From NCBI GenBank assembly GCA_040394735.1, contig JBEBRR010000011.1:1-64000 (forward strand): a stretch of 64,000 nt of DNA, in the 5' to 3' direction. The translations under genes were made by a program, and so were the position numbers. The DNA is from Leadbetterella byssophila_A (GTDB taxonomy: Bacteria; Bacteroidota; Bacteroidia; Cytophagales; Spirosomataceae). Positions 1 to 7,846 of this stretch are shown here, piece by piece (position 1 is the stretch's first letter; the number at the start of each line of letters is the position of its first letter). The notes beneath the pieces were generated by a model. The model saw only the letters and a program-made list of their open reading frames with translations. It had not been told where the DNA came from and did no database searches.

Positions 1-49
1 TTGCCAGAGATATTACCTCTTTAACTCTTTGCGAAAACTTGGGTTCCAT
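1..49 (-). CDS. clpC: ClpC-type Clp ATPase, N-terminal fragment (runs off window)
   Basis: An ATG on the minus strand at 49 opens a frame that stays open to the window edge. The 16 readable residues (MEPKFSQRVKEVISLA) match the very conserved N-terminus of ClpC, the AAA+ unfoldase that feeds ClpP; the family typically starts MEAKFSxRVKEVISLS. The start lies 20 nt downstream of the stop of the WbqC-like gene on the same strand, so the two may be cotranscribed. Only the first residues of the N-domain are visible, so the assignment rests on this short match alone. Confidence 0.72.
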   Translation of the reverse strand, partial: MEPKFSQRVKEVISLA

Positions 50-69
50 TAGCTTCTCTCCTTTGTATT

Positions 70-699
70 TTATTCTATAACAATTTTTTTCTTAAATGTG
101 CTCCCTTGCGGTTCCACAATTTCCCAACTTCCGGTTCCTTTCATAAAAATGAGATCCAGAATACTCAGGTTAGACTCAAACTTGTTGCCAAAGTTTTGTG
201 TGTAGGGCCTGAAAGGCAAATTGGCCGCATTCTCCCCCCTGTTTTTCGCATTAAAGCTAACAAATTGGTTTTTATATTCATAATACGAAAAATCCTGTAG
301 ACAAATTGTCTTATTCATTCGCATTAATTTCAGACAAATTGTCAGCGTAGCCGTATTTAAATCGATAAGCCGCTCGTATCTATGGTCAAATACTTTGTAG
401 ATGTGATCTTCAAAATACTCAAAAAAAGGGCTGTTACGATAAATATTCTCCAGGGTTCTCCAGGCTTTCCGGTTCCAGGAAGTGGAATAATCAATCTCTA
501 TATTCCGGATCAGCTCATGGTTGGAAAACTTTTTTACGGGCACCTGAAGCATTTCCACACGGTGCGGCCCGAGCACATAGGCACGGGTATGATACGACTG
601 CTTCCGGTATTGTTCACCGGTATTGATCTGGACGGCGCCGGCGGCCGGCAGATGACGGATATAATCTATGCACGGAAAAAAATCGGGTGAAAATATCAT
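70..699 (-). CDS. WbqC-like family protein
   Basis: The protein fits the WbqC-like family seen in many Bacteroidota and in polysaccharide loci. Visible family hallmarks are the N-terminal IFSPDFFPCIDYI, the EQYRKQSYHTRAYVLGPHRV segment, and the central WRTLENIYRNSPFFEYF block. The molecular function of the family is not firmly established; some members are linked to sugar or polysaccharide biosynthesis. I chose the start at 699 because family members begin only a few residues before the FPCIDYI motif. An in-frame start at 765 would add 22 residues and would cover the -7 promoter box of the divergent OmpA-domain gene. It is directly upstream of clpC on the same strand. Confidence 0.8.
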   Translation of the reverse strand: MIFSPDFFPCIDYIRHLPAAGAVQINTGEQYRKQSYHTRAYVLGPHRVEMLQVPVKKFSNHELIRNIEIDYSTSWNRKAWRTLENIYRNSPFFEYFEDHIYKVFDHRYERLIDLNTATLTICLKLMRMNKTICLQDFSYYEYKNQFVSFNAKNRGENAANLPFRPYTQNFGNKFESNLSILDLIFMKGTGSWEIVEPQGSTFKKKIVIE

Positions 700-752
700 T
701 CCGTAAAAAATTTCAGGAGCACTACTTTTATGCGTTATATAAGAACAACAAC

Positions 753-760
753 TATATTTG
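753..760 (+). promoter_or_regulatory. Bacteroidota-type -7 box (TATATTTG)
   Basis: TATATTTG matches the Bacteroidota primary-sigma -7 consensus TAnnTTTG and lies 27 nt before the ATG at 787. No clean TTG -33 element is seen at the usual distance. Confidence 0.5.
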
Positions 761-786
761 AGCACTTCAAAGTTAAAAAAAGTTTA

Positions 787-2646
787 ATGAAAATAAAGTT
801 ATTTTTTGTCGCGTTGGTTTTGGTTCATACCGTTTCCGCCCAGGAAACTGAAAAAATACGGCTTCAGGTAAGGGTGATCAACAGCATGGATGGCAGGGAA
901 GTTCCGAATGCTGCGGTGAAGGTGGCCTACGCACTTACAGAAAATAGTATCCCGCTGAAAACCGAGAAAAAACTCCGCTTTTACGAGGTGGTGAAGGGCT
1001 CTGACCTGAAGGTCAGCGCAGAAGCCCTACACTATTATACGGAAGAAAAAAGGTTTGAGACCGAACAGCTGTATGACCAGGACATACTGGAGGTAAAACT
1101 TACCCCCAAACCTACGGAAGTGGTGGCGGAAGTGAGCCCGGCACCGGTGGCAGAGCCGGCTCCCTTTTTCATTGTTGTGCGGGATATCGTTTCCGGAGAC
1201 CGGATCAATGCCCAAGTGGAAGTTACGCTCCCTTCGGGCCGCAAAGAGCAGGTAGCTTCAGGAGATTCGTATCAGCCGTCGGAAAAAGGCGAATACAATT
1301 TTGCCTTTAAAAAGGAAGGATTCGGGTCTTACTCCCAAAAGCATGTTACCCGGCTGAATACCGAAGTCCAGCTAATTCCCGTGACGTTTGAAGTGCGGTC
1401 TGTTACCTTCAGCGAGCATGAATATGCGCTCATTGATGCCCATACCCGGCAACCCGTCAAGAAAAGCCAGCTGTTTATCCTCGACGAAAACAAGAGGCCG
1501 GTAGAAACCCTTTACAACAGCAGCAAAGGCACTTACATGACCTACCGGATCAACCCGGAGAAAACCTATACGGCAGAAGTAAAGGCGGAAGGATATGAAC
1601 CGCTTACCGCCCCGCTTTCCAATGCTTCCCGCAATGTCACCATTGAGCTGATGCCTTCTGATCTCGAAAAAGTAACCGTAGCAGTGCAGGATGCCTATAC
1701 CCTGGAAAAGCTTCCCGTTTCTCAACTGAAAATATATTCTTCCGGCGGCATGGCTTTGCCTGTCCGGGAAGAAAACGGCGAATACATTACTCTGCTGAAC
1801 CCGCGAAACACCTACCGGGTGCAATTTGAAGCGGAAGGCTATGCACCCTTCGACCGGCAGGCGGCAGCCGAAGGCAATAAGCTGGAGATCGGAATCCGTA
1901 AGCCGGTATACCCGCTGGCTCTTGTTATCCAGAACGAGCTGTCAGAGGAGCAGAAGCGGGCCGCCATCGCCACGGTCAGCCAGGCCGACGGGACCTCCCT
2001 CACTGCTACCTTCGACCCTGAAAAGAAATCTTTCCTCCTGGAATCTGATCCGGATGAGATCCTCCAGATCGGCATTACGGTTCCGGGCTTCCGGCCGTAT
2101 ATTGCTTCCAATAACAGGAAACAGCTGGCTCAGTTTCAGCTGAAAGTTCAACTGGAGCCCGAAGCCACGCCGGTCGTGACAGAAACCGCACCGGCTGCCA
2201 CACCACCGATAACCGAAACAGCACCACCAGTTACCCCGCCAGCGGTAACGGCCGAAGAAAAGCCTGCCCCTCAAAAAGAAGAGCCTATGGAAGCTAAAAA
2301 GGGGCGCAGATACGCGCTTAACGGGGTAAATTTTGAGCAGAGCCGGACCACCATGCTGCAAGGCTCGGAAACCAAGCTGCGGGAAGTGCTGCAGTTCATG
2401 GCTGAAAATCCGGGGGTACGGATCGAAGTAATAGGCCACACCGACAGAACGGGTGACGAACGGCAAAATCAGCGTTTGTCGGAATTCAGGGCGCGGGCGG
2501 TGGCTAACTGGCTGTTTAACCAGGGCATCGACTCCCAACGGATACAAACCTCCGGAAAAGGTTCTTCTGAGCCCGTGGCAGATAATAGCACAGAAGAAGG
2601 AAAAGCGCAGAACAGGCGGATTGAGATAGTGGTGGTGGAAGAGTAA
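787..2646 (+). CDS. Secreted OmpA-domain protein with repeated carboxypeptidase-regulatory-like modules
   Basis: The start at 787 gives a clean signal peptide (MKIKLFFVALVLVHTVSAQ); the frame is open upstream to 730 but the extra residues are not signal-like. Residues about 20-450 hold several beta-rich modules with repeated patterns (VxVxDxxTxEKLPVSQ, YxAEVKAEGYEPL, YRVQFEAEGYAPF), typical of carboxypeptidase-regulatory or PEGA-like folds. A Pro/Thr-rich linker follows. The C-terminal ~120 residues are an OmpA peptidoglycan-binding domain, with VIEVIGHTD-like and LSEFRARAVANWL motifs. Family knowledge places such proteins in the periplasm, anchoring the outer membrane or an envelope complex to peptidoglycan. 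The precise partner is unknown. Confidence 0.85.
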   Translation: MKIKLFFVALVLVHTVSAQETEKIRLQVRVINSMDGREVPNAAVKVAYALTENSIPLKTEKKLRFYEVVKGSDLKVSAEALHYYTEEKRFETEQLYDQDILEVKLTPKPTEVVAEVSPAPVAEPAPFFIVVRDIVSGDRINAQVEVTLPSGRKEQVASGDSYQPSEKGEYNFAFKKEGFGSYSQKHVTRLNTEVQLIPVTFEVRSVTFSEHEYALIDAHTRQPVKKSQLFILDENKRPVETLYNSSKGTYMTYRINPEKTYTAEVKAEGYEPLTAPLSNASRNVTIELMPSDLEKVTVAVQDAYTLEKLPVSQLKIYSSGGMALPVREENGEYITLLNPRNTYRVQFEAEGYAPFDRQAAAEGNKLEIGIRKPVYPLALVIQNELSEEQKRAAIATVSQADGTSLTATFDPEKKSFLLESDPDEILQIGITVPGFRPYIASNNRKQLAQFQLKVQLEPEATPVVTETAPAATPPITETAPPVTPPAVTAEEKPAPQKEEPMEAKKGRRYALNGVNFEQSRTTMLQGSETKLREVLQFMAENPGVRIEVIGHTDRTGDERQNQRLSEFRARAVANWLFNQGIDSQRIQTSGKGSSEPVADNSTEEGKAQNRRIEIVVVEE

Positions 2647-2745
2647 ACAACTAACAGTGAATAGCTATAAACTAAAAGTCAGGGTAAAATTCTTTTAATT
2701 ACATAACTGAATGTTCCGTAACTGTTCATTGTCAGCCTGTTCACT
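2642..2745. repeat. Heptad (7-nt periodic) repeat array between convergent ompA-like and tsaC genes
   Basis: On the plus strand the array reads as degenerate 7-mers (AACTAAC, AGTGAAT, AGCTATA, AACTAAA) directly after the ompA-like stop. On the minus strand a second run (AGTGAAC, AGGCTGA, CAATGAA, CAGTTAC) begins with the tsaC TGA stop inside its first heptad. It belongs to the same repeat family as the arrays near 3.7, 4.6, 7.4, 23.6, 42.2, 46.2 and 62.2 kb. Confidence 0.6.
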
Positions 2746-3700
2746 CGTCTGCCAGAGTGCGCCTTAAACGGTCATTAATAGCCCGGCCCAGGCCCTGCTC
2801 AGGAACAAACTCAATAAAAATAGTATCAATGGGCAGCTTGTCGAGGTAACGCAAACCTTCAAACAATCGGGAAGCCGCCTCTTTCAGATCACTTCTCTCG
2901 GACAATAGAAACTGATTTAAAAAGCCAATTACGGGAGAAGAATATCGCAAAAAGCCGGTTTTATGCACATCATAATTTTCCAAATTGACACTATCTGTCA
3001 GTAAAATTACCTTTTTGCCCGGGGAGTAATGCTTCTTAAGCATACCCGGTGCGCTGGGATTGGAGTCGGAAAAGTCATTTATGCGGATATTTCCCTGAAA
3101 AACAGCCTGCAGTTGCTCAATTTCGAGTCCGCCTTTCCTGTAGATAACCAGTTCATGCTCTTCTATTCCTATAATGGTAGATTCGACCCCCACCCGGCTG
3201 GGGCCTCCGTCGAGGATATAATCCACTTTCCCGTTCAACTGATCATATACATGCCCGGCTGTAGTGGGAGATACATAGCCGAAAGGATTGGCACTTGGCG
3301 CAGCTACGGGGAAATCGAGGGCAGAAAGCAGCTCCAGCGTCAGCGGATGCCCCGGGACCCGGACGGCCACCTTATCCGATCCGGAAGTAACCATATGGGG
3401 AATAAACTCATTTTTGGGCAACAATATGGTCAATGGCCCCGGCCAGAATTTATTCGCAATATCACTTAATTCCTGCGAAGAATACGAAGTATATTTGTAT
3501 AATTCTTTAAATCTCGAAATATGAACGATAAGCGGGTCAAAGGCAGGGCGGTTCTTGGCTTCAAAAATCCGGGCTACGGCTATGGGGTCAAGTGCATTGG
3601 CTGCAAGGCCATAGACGGTCTCGGTAGGAATGGCTACCAGCCCTCCCCTTTCAAGGATCATTTTCGCTTTTGCGATGTCGGTTCCGATTTCTGTCTGCAT
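2741..3700 (-). CDS. tsaC: L-threonylcarbamoyladenylate synthase (Sua5/YwlC/TsaC family)
   Basis: It makes threonylcarbamoyl-AMP from threonine, bicarbonate and ATP, the first step of the t6A37 modification of ANN-decoding tRNAs in the cytoplasm. The N-terminal YrdC domain shows the GGLVAIPTETVYGLAANAL motif at about residues 19-37 and SANPFGYVSPT further on. At 319 residues it is the longer Sua5 type, with a C-terminal Sua5 domain after a linker containing APGMLKKHYSP. It lies on the same strand as truA, with a 104-nt gap, so two tRNA modification genes are adjacent. Confidence 0.93.
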   Translation of the reverse strand: MQTEIGTDIAKAKMILERGGLVAIPTETVYGLAANALDPIAVARIFEAKNRPAFDPLIVHISRFKELYKYTSYSSQELSDIANKFWPGPLTILLPKNEFIPHMVTSGSDKVAVRVPGHPLTLELLSALDFPVAAPSANPFGYVSPTTAGHVYDQLNGKVDYILDGGPSRVGVESTIIGIEEHELVIYRKGGLEIEQLQAVFQGNIRINDFSDSNPSAPGMLKKHYSPGKKVILLTDSVNLENYDVHKTGFLRYSSPVIGFLNQFLLSERSDLKEAASRLFEGLRYLDKLPIDTIFIEFVPEQGLGRAINDRLRRTLADE

Positions 3701-3745
3701 ATGTTTAAAAGTTCCGAGTAGTGAGTGCCGGATTTCGGGTAACTA
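3692..3745. repeat. Heptad repeat array between truA and tsaC
   Basis: On the minus strand the sequence before the tsaC start reads in 7-nt units (CTTAGTT, ACCCGAA, ATCCGGC, ACTCACT, ACTCGGA). Its plus strand (AGTTCCG, AGTAGTG, AGTGCCG) is very close to the array after fumC at 7438. Confidence 0.5.
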
Positions 3746-3804
3746 AGCAGCGCTTAATCTCCGCAGGTGCGATCCCTCCAATCGTTAATTCATCAATCAC
3801 CTTC

Positions 3805-4557
3805 TCACAGCTTTTCCTTAAAATACCCTTCAGGGTAATATACCCGCTCCAGCGTCAGGCCTTCTGCCTTGGAGGCAGAGCCGGCTTTTGTCCGGTCTTT
3901 GTCTAAAATAATCTGTTCGAAAGCCCGGAGGCTCGTTTTACCGTAGCCCACATCGAGCAGGGTACCCACCACTGCCCTGACCATCCCTCTCAGGAAACGG
4001 TTTGCCGTGATATGAAATTCCAGTGTTCCGTCTGATTCTTTCCAGGCGGCTTCTGAAATGGTGCAGTTAAAAGTGAGCACGTTGGTTTTCACCTTGCTGA
4101 AGCACTGGAAGTCGGTGTGCTCAAAAAGCAGCTCTGCCGCCCGGTTCATCAGAGCCACATCGGGCTGACGGGTGTACAGTGCAGAAAACTCCTTCTTAAA
4201 GGGATCTTTGCGGTGAATGATACGGTAAATGTATTTCCGGCCGATGGCATCAAAACGCGCGTGGGTATCTTCTTTCACCGGGTAGAGATTCCTGACCGAA
4301 ATATCTCTGGGGAGAAAACGGTTCAACCGCTCAATAATGGAGGCTGTAAGCTCCGTGGAAACATCAAAATGAGCAAATTGCTGACGGGCATGAACGCCTG
4401 TGTCTGTGCGGCTGCTGCCCTGGATAAAAACAGGCGTATTCAGAATAGTACTTAACGCCTTCTCTACTTCTCCCTGGATAGTCGGCGCCCCATCCTTCTG
4501 CAATTGCCATCCGTGGAAGTGGGTTCCCAGATAGCTTATTTCAATAAAATACCGCAC
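3805..4557 (-). CDS. truA: tRNA pseudouridine(38-40) synthase TruA
   Basis: It isomerises uridines 38-40 of the tRNA anticodon stem-loop. The 250-residue length is typical. The N-terminal YLGTHFHGWQLQ motif and the catalytic SSRTDTGVHARQQ loop are present, with the catalytic Asp at about residue 52. The C-terminal NRFLRGMVRAVVGTLLDVG block is conserved. The start codon is GTG (CAC on the plus strand at 4555-4557). The gene is downstream of the nucleoside permease and upstream of tsaC on the minus strand. Confidence 0.95.
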   Translation of the reverse strand: MRYFIEISYLGTHFHGWQLQKDGAPTIQGEVEKALSTILNTPVFIQGSSRTDTGVHARQQFAHFDVSTELTASIIERLNRFLPRDISVRNLYPVKEDTHARFDAIGRKYIYRIIHRKDPFKKEFSALYTRQPDVALMNRAAELLFEHTDFQCFSKVKTNVLTFNCTISEAAWKESDGTLEFHITANRFLRGMVRAVVGTLLDVGYGKTSLRAFEQIILDKDRTKAGSASKAEGLTLERVYYPEGYFKEKL

Positions 4558-4559
4558 AG

Positions 4560-4640
4560 GTTAAGTGAAAAGATAAAAGTTTAAAGTGAAAGGATAATGT
4601 ACTTCAACTTTTCACTTTAAACTTTTAGTTTTTAGTTTAC
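4560..4640. repeat. Long heptad repeat array filling the gap between the nucleoside permease and truA
   Basis: Read on the minus strand from the permease stop, almost the whole gap divides into 7-mers: GTAAACT, AAAAACT, AAAAGTT, TAAAGTG, AAAAGTT, GAAGTAC, ATTATCC, TTTCACT, TTAAACT, TTTATCT, TTTCACT. The permease TAA stop lies inside the first unit. The two halves are roughly complementary, so a weak stem could also form. This is the clearest array in the window. Confidence 0.7.
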
Positions 4641-5869
4641 GATTCTACTTTCTCGTTTTTAAAGAACAAAAAGAACAGGGCCATCACCGCGAAAGCAATA
4701 GCCGCAGGGATGATCCACACTTTTTGCCAGAACAGGGCGATATCAGTTTCTTTGATGGCTACGTAGCCGTCACTGATCAGCCCGGCCGCCCAGAACCCGA
4801 TCAGCATCCCTATGCCGTAGGTAGCAAGGGAAATCAACCCCTGTGCAGCACTTTTGTATTTTTCACCCGCCTTTGCATCGGTATAGATCTGACCGGCCAC
4901 AATGAAGAAATCATAGCAGATTCCGTGCAGGGCAATACCCAGAAGAAGCATAAAGCCCAGATCACCGGCATTTCCGTAGGCAAACAGCAGGTAACGAAGC
5001 GCCCATGCCAGCATAGCCAGAAGAATAGTGCTTTTAAAGCCGAAACGCTTGAAGAACACCGGCAAAGCCAGCAGGAAAAGCACTTCAGAGGCCTGCCCGA
5101 TAGTCATTTTAGCGGTAGGATTCTCCATTTTAATATCCGTAAGGAAAGAATTGGCATTCTGATAATAGAAAGCCAAGGGAATACAAATCAATACCGAAGA
5201 AACAAAAAATACGAGAAAGTTCCTGTCTTTCAGCAGCTTAAGGGCGTCAAGGCCGAGGATATCCGAAACGGACAACTGCCCGGCATCTGCCGATTTAACC
5301 GGCGGTGTAGCCGGTAGCAGGAAGCTGTAAACTCCGAGGATAACTGAAACCACCGAGGCCATCAGGAAAGTATTCCTCAACATTCCTGATTCAATGGCTG
5401 TGGCTGAGTCCCAGGCAAAGAAGCTGATGGCCAGCCCGGCCACAATCCAACCGATGGTTCCCCAGATACGGATTCCCGAGAACTGCTTTTCAGGATCATT
5501 CAGCTGGCGGAAAGAAATAGAGTTCACCAGAGCCAGAGTAGGCATGAACAGGATCATATATCCCAGCACATAGGGGAAAAACTCGCCGGCGGTGCCCGCC
5601 TGGTACATCATATACATCAGTCCCGCTCCCACCAGGTGAAGTATTCCCAGAATTCTCTCTGCATTAAAATAGCGGTCGGCAATGAGTCCTACAATAAAAG
5701 GAGCAATAATGGCTCCCCATGACTGGGTACCGAAAATATTGGACATTTCCGCCCCGGAGGCGTTCAGGTTATTTCCCAGAAATGTGCCTAAGGTTACAAA
5801 CCATGCTCCCCAGATGAAAAACTCCAGGAACATCATAAACGACAATTTAAAACGAATAGATCCGCTCAT
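4637..5869 (-). CDS. MFS transporter, nucleoside:H+ symporter family
   Basis: This is a 410-residue integral membrane protein with about 12 predicted spans. The N-terminus (FKLSFMMFLEFFIWGAWFVTLGTFL) is characteristic of the NupG/XapB nucleoside:proton symporter group of the major facilitator superfamily. The middle loop and the GICYDFFIVAGQIYTD segment also fit this group. The likely role is uptake of nucleosides across the inner membrane; the exact substrate cannot be read from sequence. It is divergent from fumC. Confidence 0.85.
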   Translation of the reverse strand: MSGSIRFKLSFMMFLEFFIWGAWFVTLGTFLGNNLNASGAEMSNIFGTQSWGAIIAPFIVGLIADRYFNAERILGILHLVGAGLMYMMYQAGTAGEFFPYVLGYMILFMPTLALVNSISFRQLNDPEKQFSGIRIWGTIGWIVAGLAISFFAWDSATAIESGMLRNTFLMASVVSVILGVYSFLLPATPPVKSADAGQLSVSDILGLDALKLLKDRNFLVFFVSSVLICIPLAFYYQNANSFLTDIKMENPTAKMTIGQASEVLFLLALPVFFKRFGFKSTILLAMLAWALRYLLFAYGNAGDLGFMLLLGIALHGICYDFFIVAGQIYTDAKAGEKYKSAAQGLISLATYGIGMLIGFWAAGLISDGYVAIKETDIALFWQKVWIIPAAIAFAVMALFFLFFKNEKVES

Positions 5870-5980
5870 ACAGATAAGGGTTAAGATTGGGTTGAAAAAC
5901 GCGCTAATTTAGCAAAAAAAACATCATCCCGCCGATTTCAGCATTTTTTTGTACCTGTCTTCAAATACTGCTTCCCATTA

Positions 5981-6012
5981 TTGGCTTTTTACAGCACTGA
6001 ACAATAAATTTG
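5981..6012 (+). promoter_or_regulatory. Promoter of fumC (TTG / TAAATTTG)
   Basis: A TTG at 5981-5983 and TAAATTTG at 6005-6012 with a 21-nt spacer match the Bacteroidota -33/-7 consensus. The ATG of fumC follows 27 nt later. Confidence 0.55.
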
Positions 6013-6039
6013 CATAATAACAACAAATAAAACCAGCGA

Positions 6040-7437
6040 ATGGAATTCAGAATAGAAAAAGACACGATGGGTGAGGTGAAAGTACCTGCTGACGTGTATT
6101 GGGGTGCGCAGACGCAACGCTCCATTGAAAACTTCAAAATAGCACAGGATATTAATAAAATGCCAAAGGAGATCATCCGCGCGTTTGCCTACCTGAAGCA
6201 CGGCGCCGCCCTGGCTAACCGCGATGCCGGTGTGCTGGACGATGAGAAAACCCGGCTGATCGGTGAAGTTTGCGGGGAAATCCTGGAAGGGAAGCTGGAT
6301 GATCAGTTCCCCCTCGTGGTATGGCAGACAGGTTCCGGCACACAATCCAACATGAACTGCAATGAGGTTATTGCCTACCGGGCCCATGTGATCAAAGGTG
6401 GCGACCTCGCAGACAAGACCAAATTCATTCACCCGAATGACGACGTAAACAAATCGCAGTCATCGAACGACACCTTCCCTACCGCCATGCATATCGCCGC
6501 CTATAAAATGCTGGTGGAAGTGACCATTCCCGGGATTGAAAAGCTGCGGAATACCCTGGAAAAAAAGGCAAATGATTTCATGAAAGTGGTGAAAATCGGG
6601 CGCACCCACTTTATGGATGCCACCCCGCTTACCCTCGGACAGGAATTTTCAGGATATGTTTCCCAACTGAACCACGGGTTGAAAGCTATTAAAAATACCT
6701 TATCTCACCTTTCCGAGCTGGCCCTGGGCGGCACGGCCGTAGGTACAGGGATCAATACCCCTGACGGTTATGCCGAAAATGTGGCCCGGAAAATTGCAGA
6801 ACTTACAGGCTTGCCGTTTGTGACTGCCGAAAACAAATTTGAGGCCCTGGCCGCCCACGATGCCATTGTGGAAGCACACGGAGCTCTGAAAACCGTGGCT
6901 GTTAGCCTGATGAAGATAGGAAATGATATCCGGATGTTGTCTTCCGGCCCGCGTGCCGGCATTGGCGAGATTTTTATACCGGACAATGAACCGGGTTCTT
7001 CCATTATGCCCGGAAAAGTGAACCCTACCCAGTGCGAAGCCATCACCATGGTAGCTGCCCAGGTACTCGGTAATGACGTGGCCATTAATATAGGCGGTGC
7101 TACCGGCCATTTTGAGCTGAACGTGTTCAAGCCCATGATGATCTACAACTTCCTCCATTCCGCCCGCCTGATCGGTGAAAGCTGTGTTTCGTTCAATGAC
7201 AAATGTGCCGCGGGCATTGAACCTTTGCAGGAAAATATCACCCGGCACGTGAATAACTCTCTCATGCTGGTAACAGCCCTGAACACGAAGATCGGCTACT
7301 ACAAGGCCGCGGAGATAGCACAGACGGCCCATAAGAACGGCAGCACCCTGAAAGAAACAGCCGTGGCGCTGGGCTACCTCACCCCGGAAGAGTTTGACGA
7401 ATGGGTTAAGCCGGAGAATATGGTGGGAAGAATATAA
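6040..7437 (+). CDS. fumC: Class II fumarate hydratase
   Basis: It catalyses the reversible hydration of fumarate to L-malate in the TCA cycle (cytoplasmic homotetramer, no iron-sulfur cluster). The 465-residue length is typical. Visible signatures are SSNDTFPTAMH at about residue 140 and the aspartase/fumarase signature GSSIMPGKVNP at about residues 318-328, as well as TGSGTQSNMNCNEV. It is monocistronic as far as can be seen: its own promoter lies upstream and a heptad repeat begins at its stop codon. Confidence 0.96.
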   Translation: MEFRIEKDTMGEVKVPADVYWGAQTQRSIENFKIAQDINKMPKEIIRAFAYLKHGAALANRDAGVLDDEKTRLIGEVCGEILEGKLDDQFPLVVWQTGSGTQSNMNCNEVIAYRAHVIKGGDLADKTKFIHPNDDVNKSQSSNDTFPTAMHIAAYKMLVEVTIPGIEKLRNTLEKKANDFMKVVKIGRTHFMDATPLTLGQEFSGYVSQLNHGLKAIKNTLSHLSELALGGTAVGTGINTPDGYAENVARKIAELTGLPFVTAENKFEALAAHDAIVEAHGALKTVAVSLMKIGNDIRMLSSGPRAGIGEIFIPDNEPGSSIMPGKVNPTQCEAITMVAAQVLGNDVAINIGGATGHFELNVFKPMMIYNFLHSARLIGESCVSFNDKCAAGIEPLQENITRHVNNSLMLVTALNTKIGYYKAAEIAQTAHKNGSTLKETAVALGYLTPEEFDEWVKPENMVGRI

Positions 7438-7482
7438 AGTTCCGGGTAGTGAATGGTGAGTGGGTGACTCGGGATGTGAGCG
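7436..7482. repeat. Heptad repeat array after fumC
   Basis: After the fumC TAA the sequence reads in 7-nt steps (GTAGTGA, ATGGTGA, GTGGGTG, ACTCGGG, ATGTGAG). The first part, AGTTCCGGGTAGTGA, is nearly identical to the array upstream of tsaC at 3709. Confidence 0.5.
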
Positions 7483-7503
7483 TTGAAATATTTGCGAGAT
7501 TAC

Positions 7504-7534
7504 TTGGTATATTGGAATTTTATTTATACATTTG
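7504..7534 (+). promoter_or_regulatory. Promoter of small membrane protein gene (TTG / TACATTTG)
   Basis: TTG at 7504-7506 and TACATTTG at 7527-7534 with a 20-nt spacer give a good match to the Bacteroidota promoter. The ATG at 7554 lies 19 nt downstream of the -7 box. Confidence 0.6.
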
Positions 7535-7553
7535 TCAGATTAAGAGCAATCCG

Positions 7554-7793
7554 ATGAAAAAATACGCTTTACTGATCCTGTTATTCTGCGCCACGGTGGT
7601 TCTGGGTGCCCTGGTTTACCAGACGGCTTATGAGCATACGGTAGCTGCTTCTCTCAAAGAGGGGAATGTTTCCGTGGAGAAAACGAATGAAAGCCTGGTA
7701 AAGGAAGATACTTTCGCAGAAGCTACCAAAGAGATCGCCAAAGAAAGTGGTAAATCGGCTGCCCGTTTTTTATTCTCATTGATTTATAAGTAA
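7554..7793 (+). CDS. Small membrane-anchored protein of unknown function
   Basis: The 79-residue product starts MKKYALLILLFCATVVLGALVYQ, a single N-terminal membrane span or signal anchor, followed by an acidic and lysine-rich helical segment. I do not recognise a family. The start at 7554 sits right after a good promoter; the open frame extends back to 7449, but that part is not membrane-like. A strong Rho-independent terminator follows at 7816. Confidence 0.6.
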   Translation: MKKYALLILLFCATVVLGALVYQTAYEHTVAASLKEGNVSVEKTNESLVKEDTFAEATKEIAKESGKSAARFLFSLIYK

Positions 7794-7815
7794 AATTGAA
7801 TATTGTTATAAGAAG

Positions 7816-7846
7816 AACGTTGTCTTTACAAAGGCAACGTTTTTTT
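7816..7846 (+). terminator. Rho-independent terminator ending at the next start codon
   Basis: AACGTTGTCTT (7816-7826) and AAGGCAACGTT (7831-7841) form an 11-bp stem with one G-U pair and a 4-nt loop, followed by Ts to 7846. The ATG of the next gene is at 7847, directly after the T-tract. Confidence 0.75.

Noticed and set aside
106..300. Plus-strand ORF inside the WbqC-like gene
   Set aside because: It is the complement of a conserved coding region and has no protein-like features of its own.
730..786. Upstream extension of the OmpA-domain protein
   Set aside because: It would put about 19 non-signal residues before a clean signal peptide at 787 and cover the -7 promoter box.
7796..7846. 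Upstream extension of the beta-propeller lipoprotein
   Set aside because: It is made of terminator hairpin sequence and would bury the lipoprotein signal peptide.
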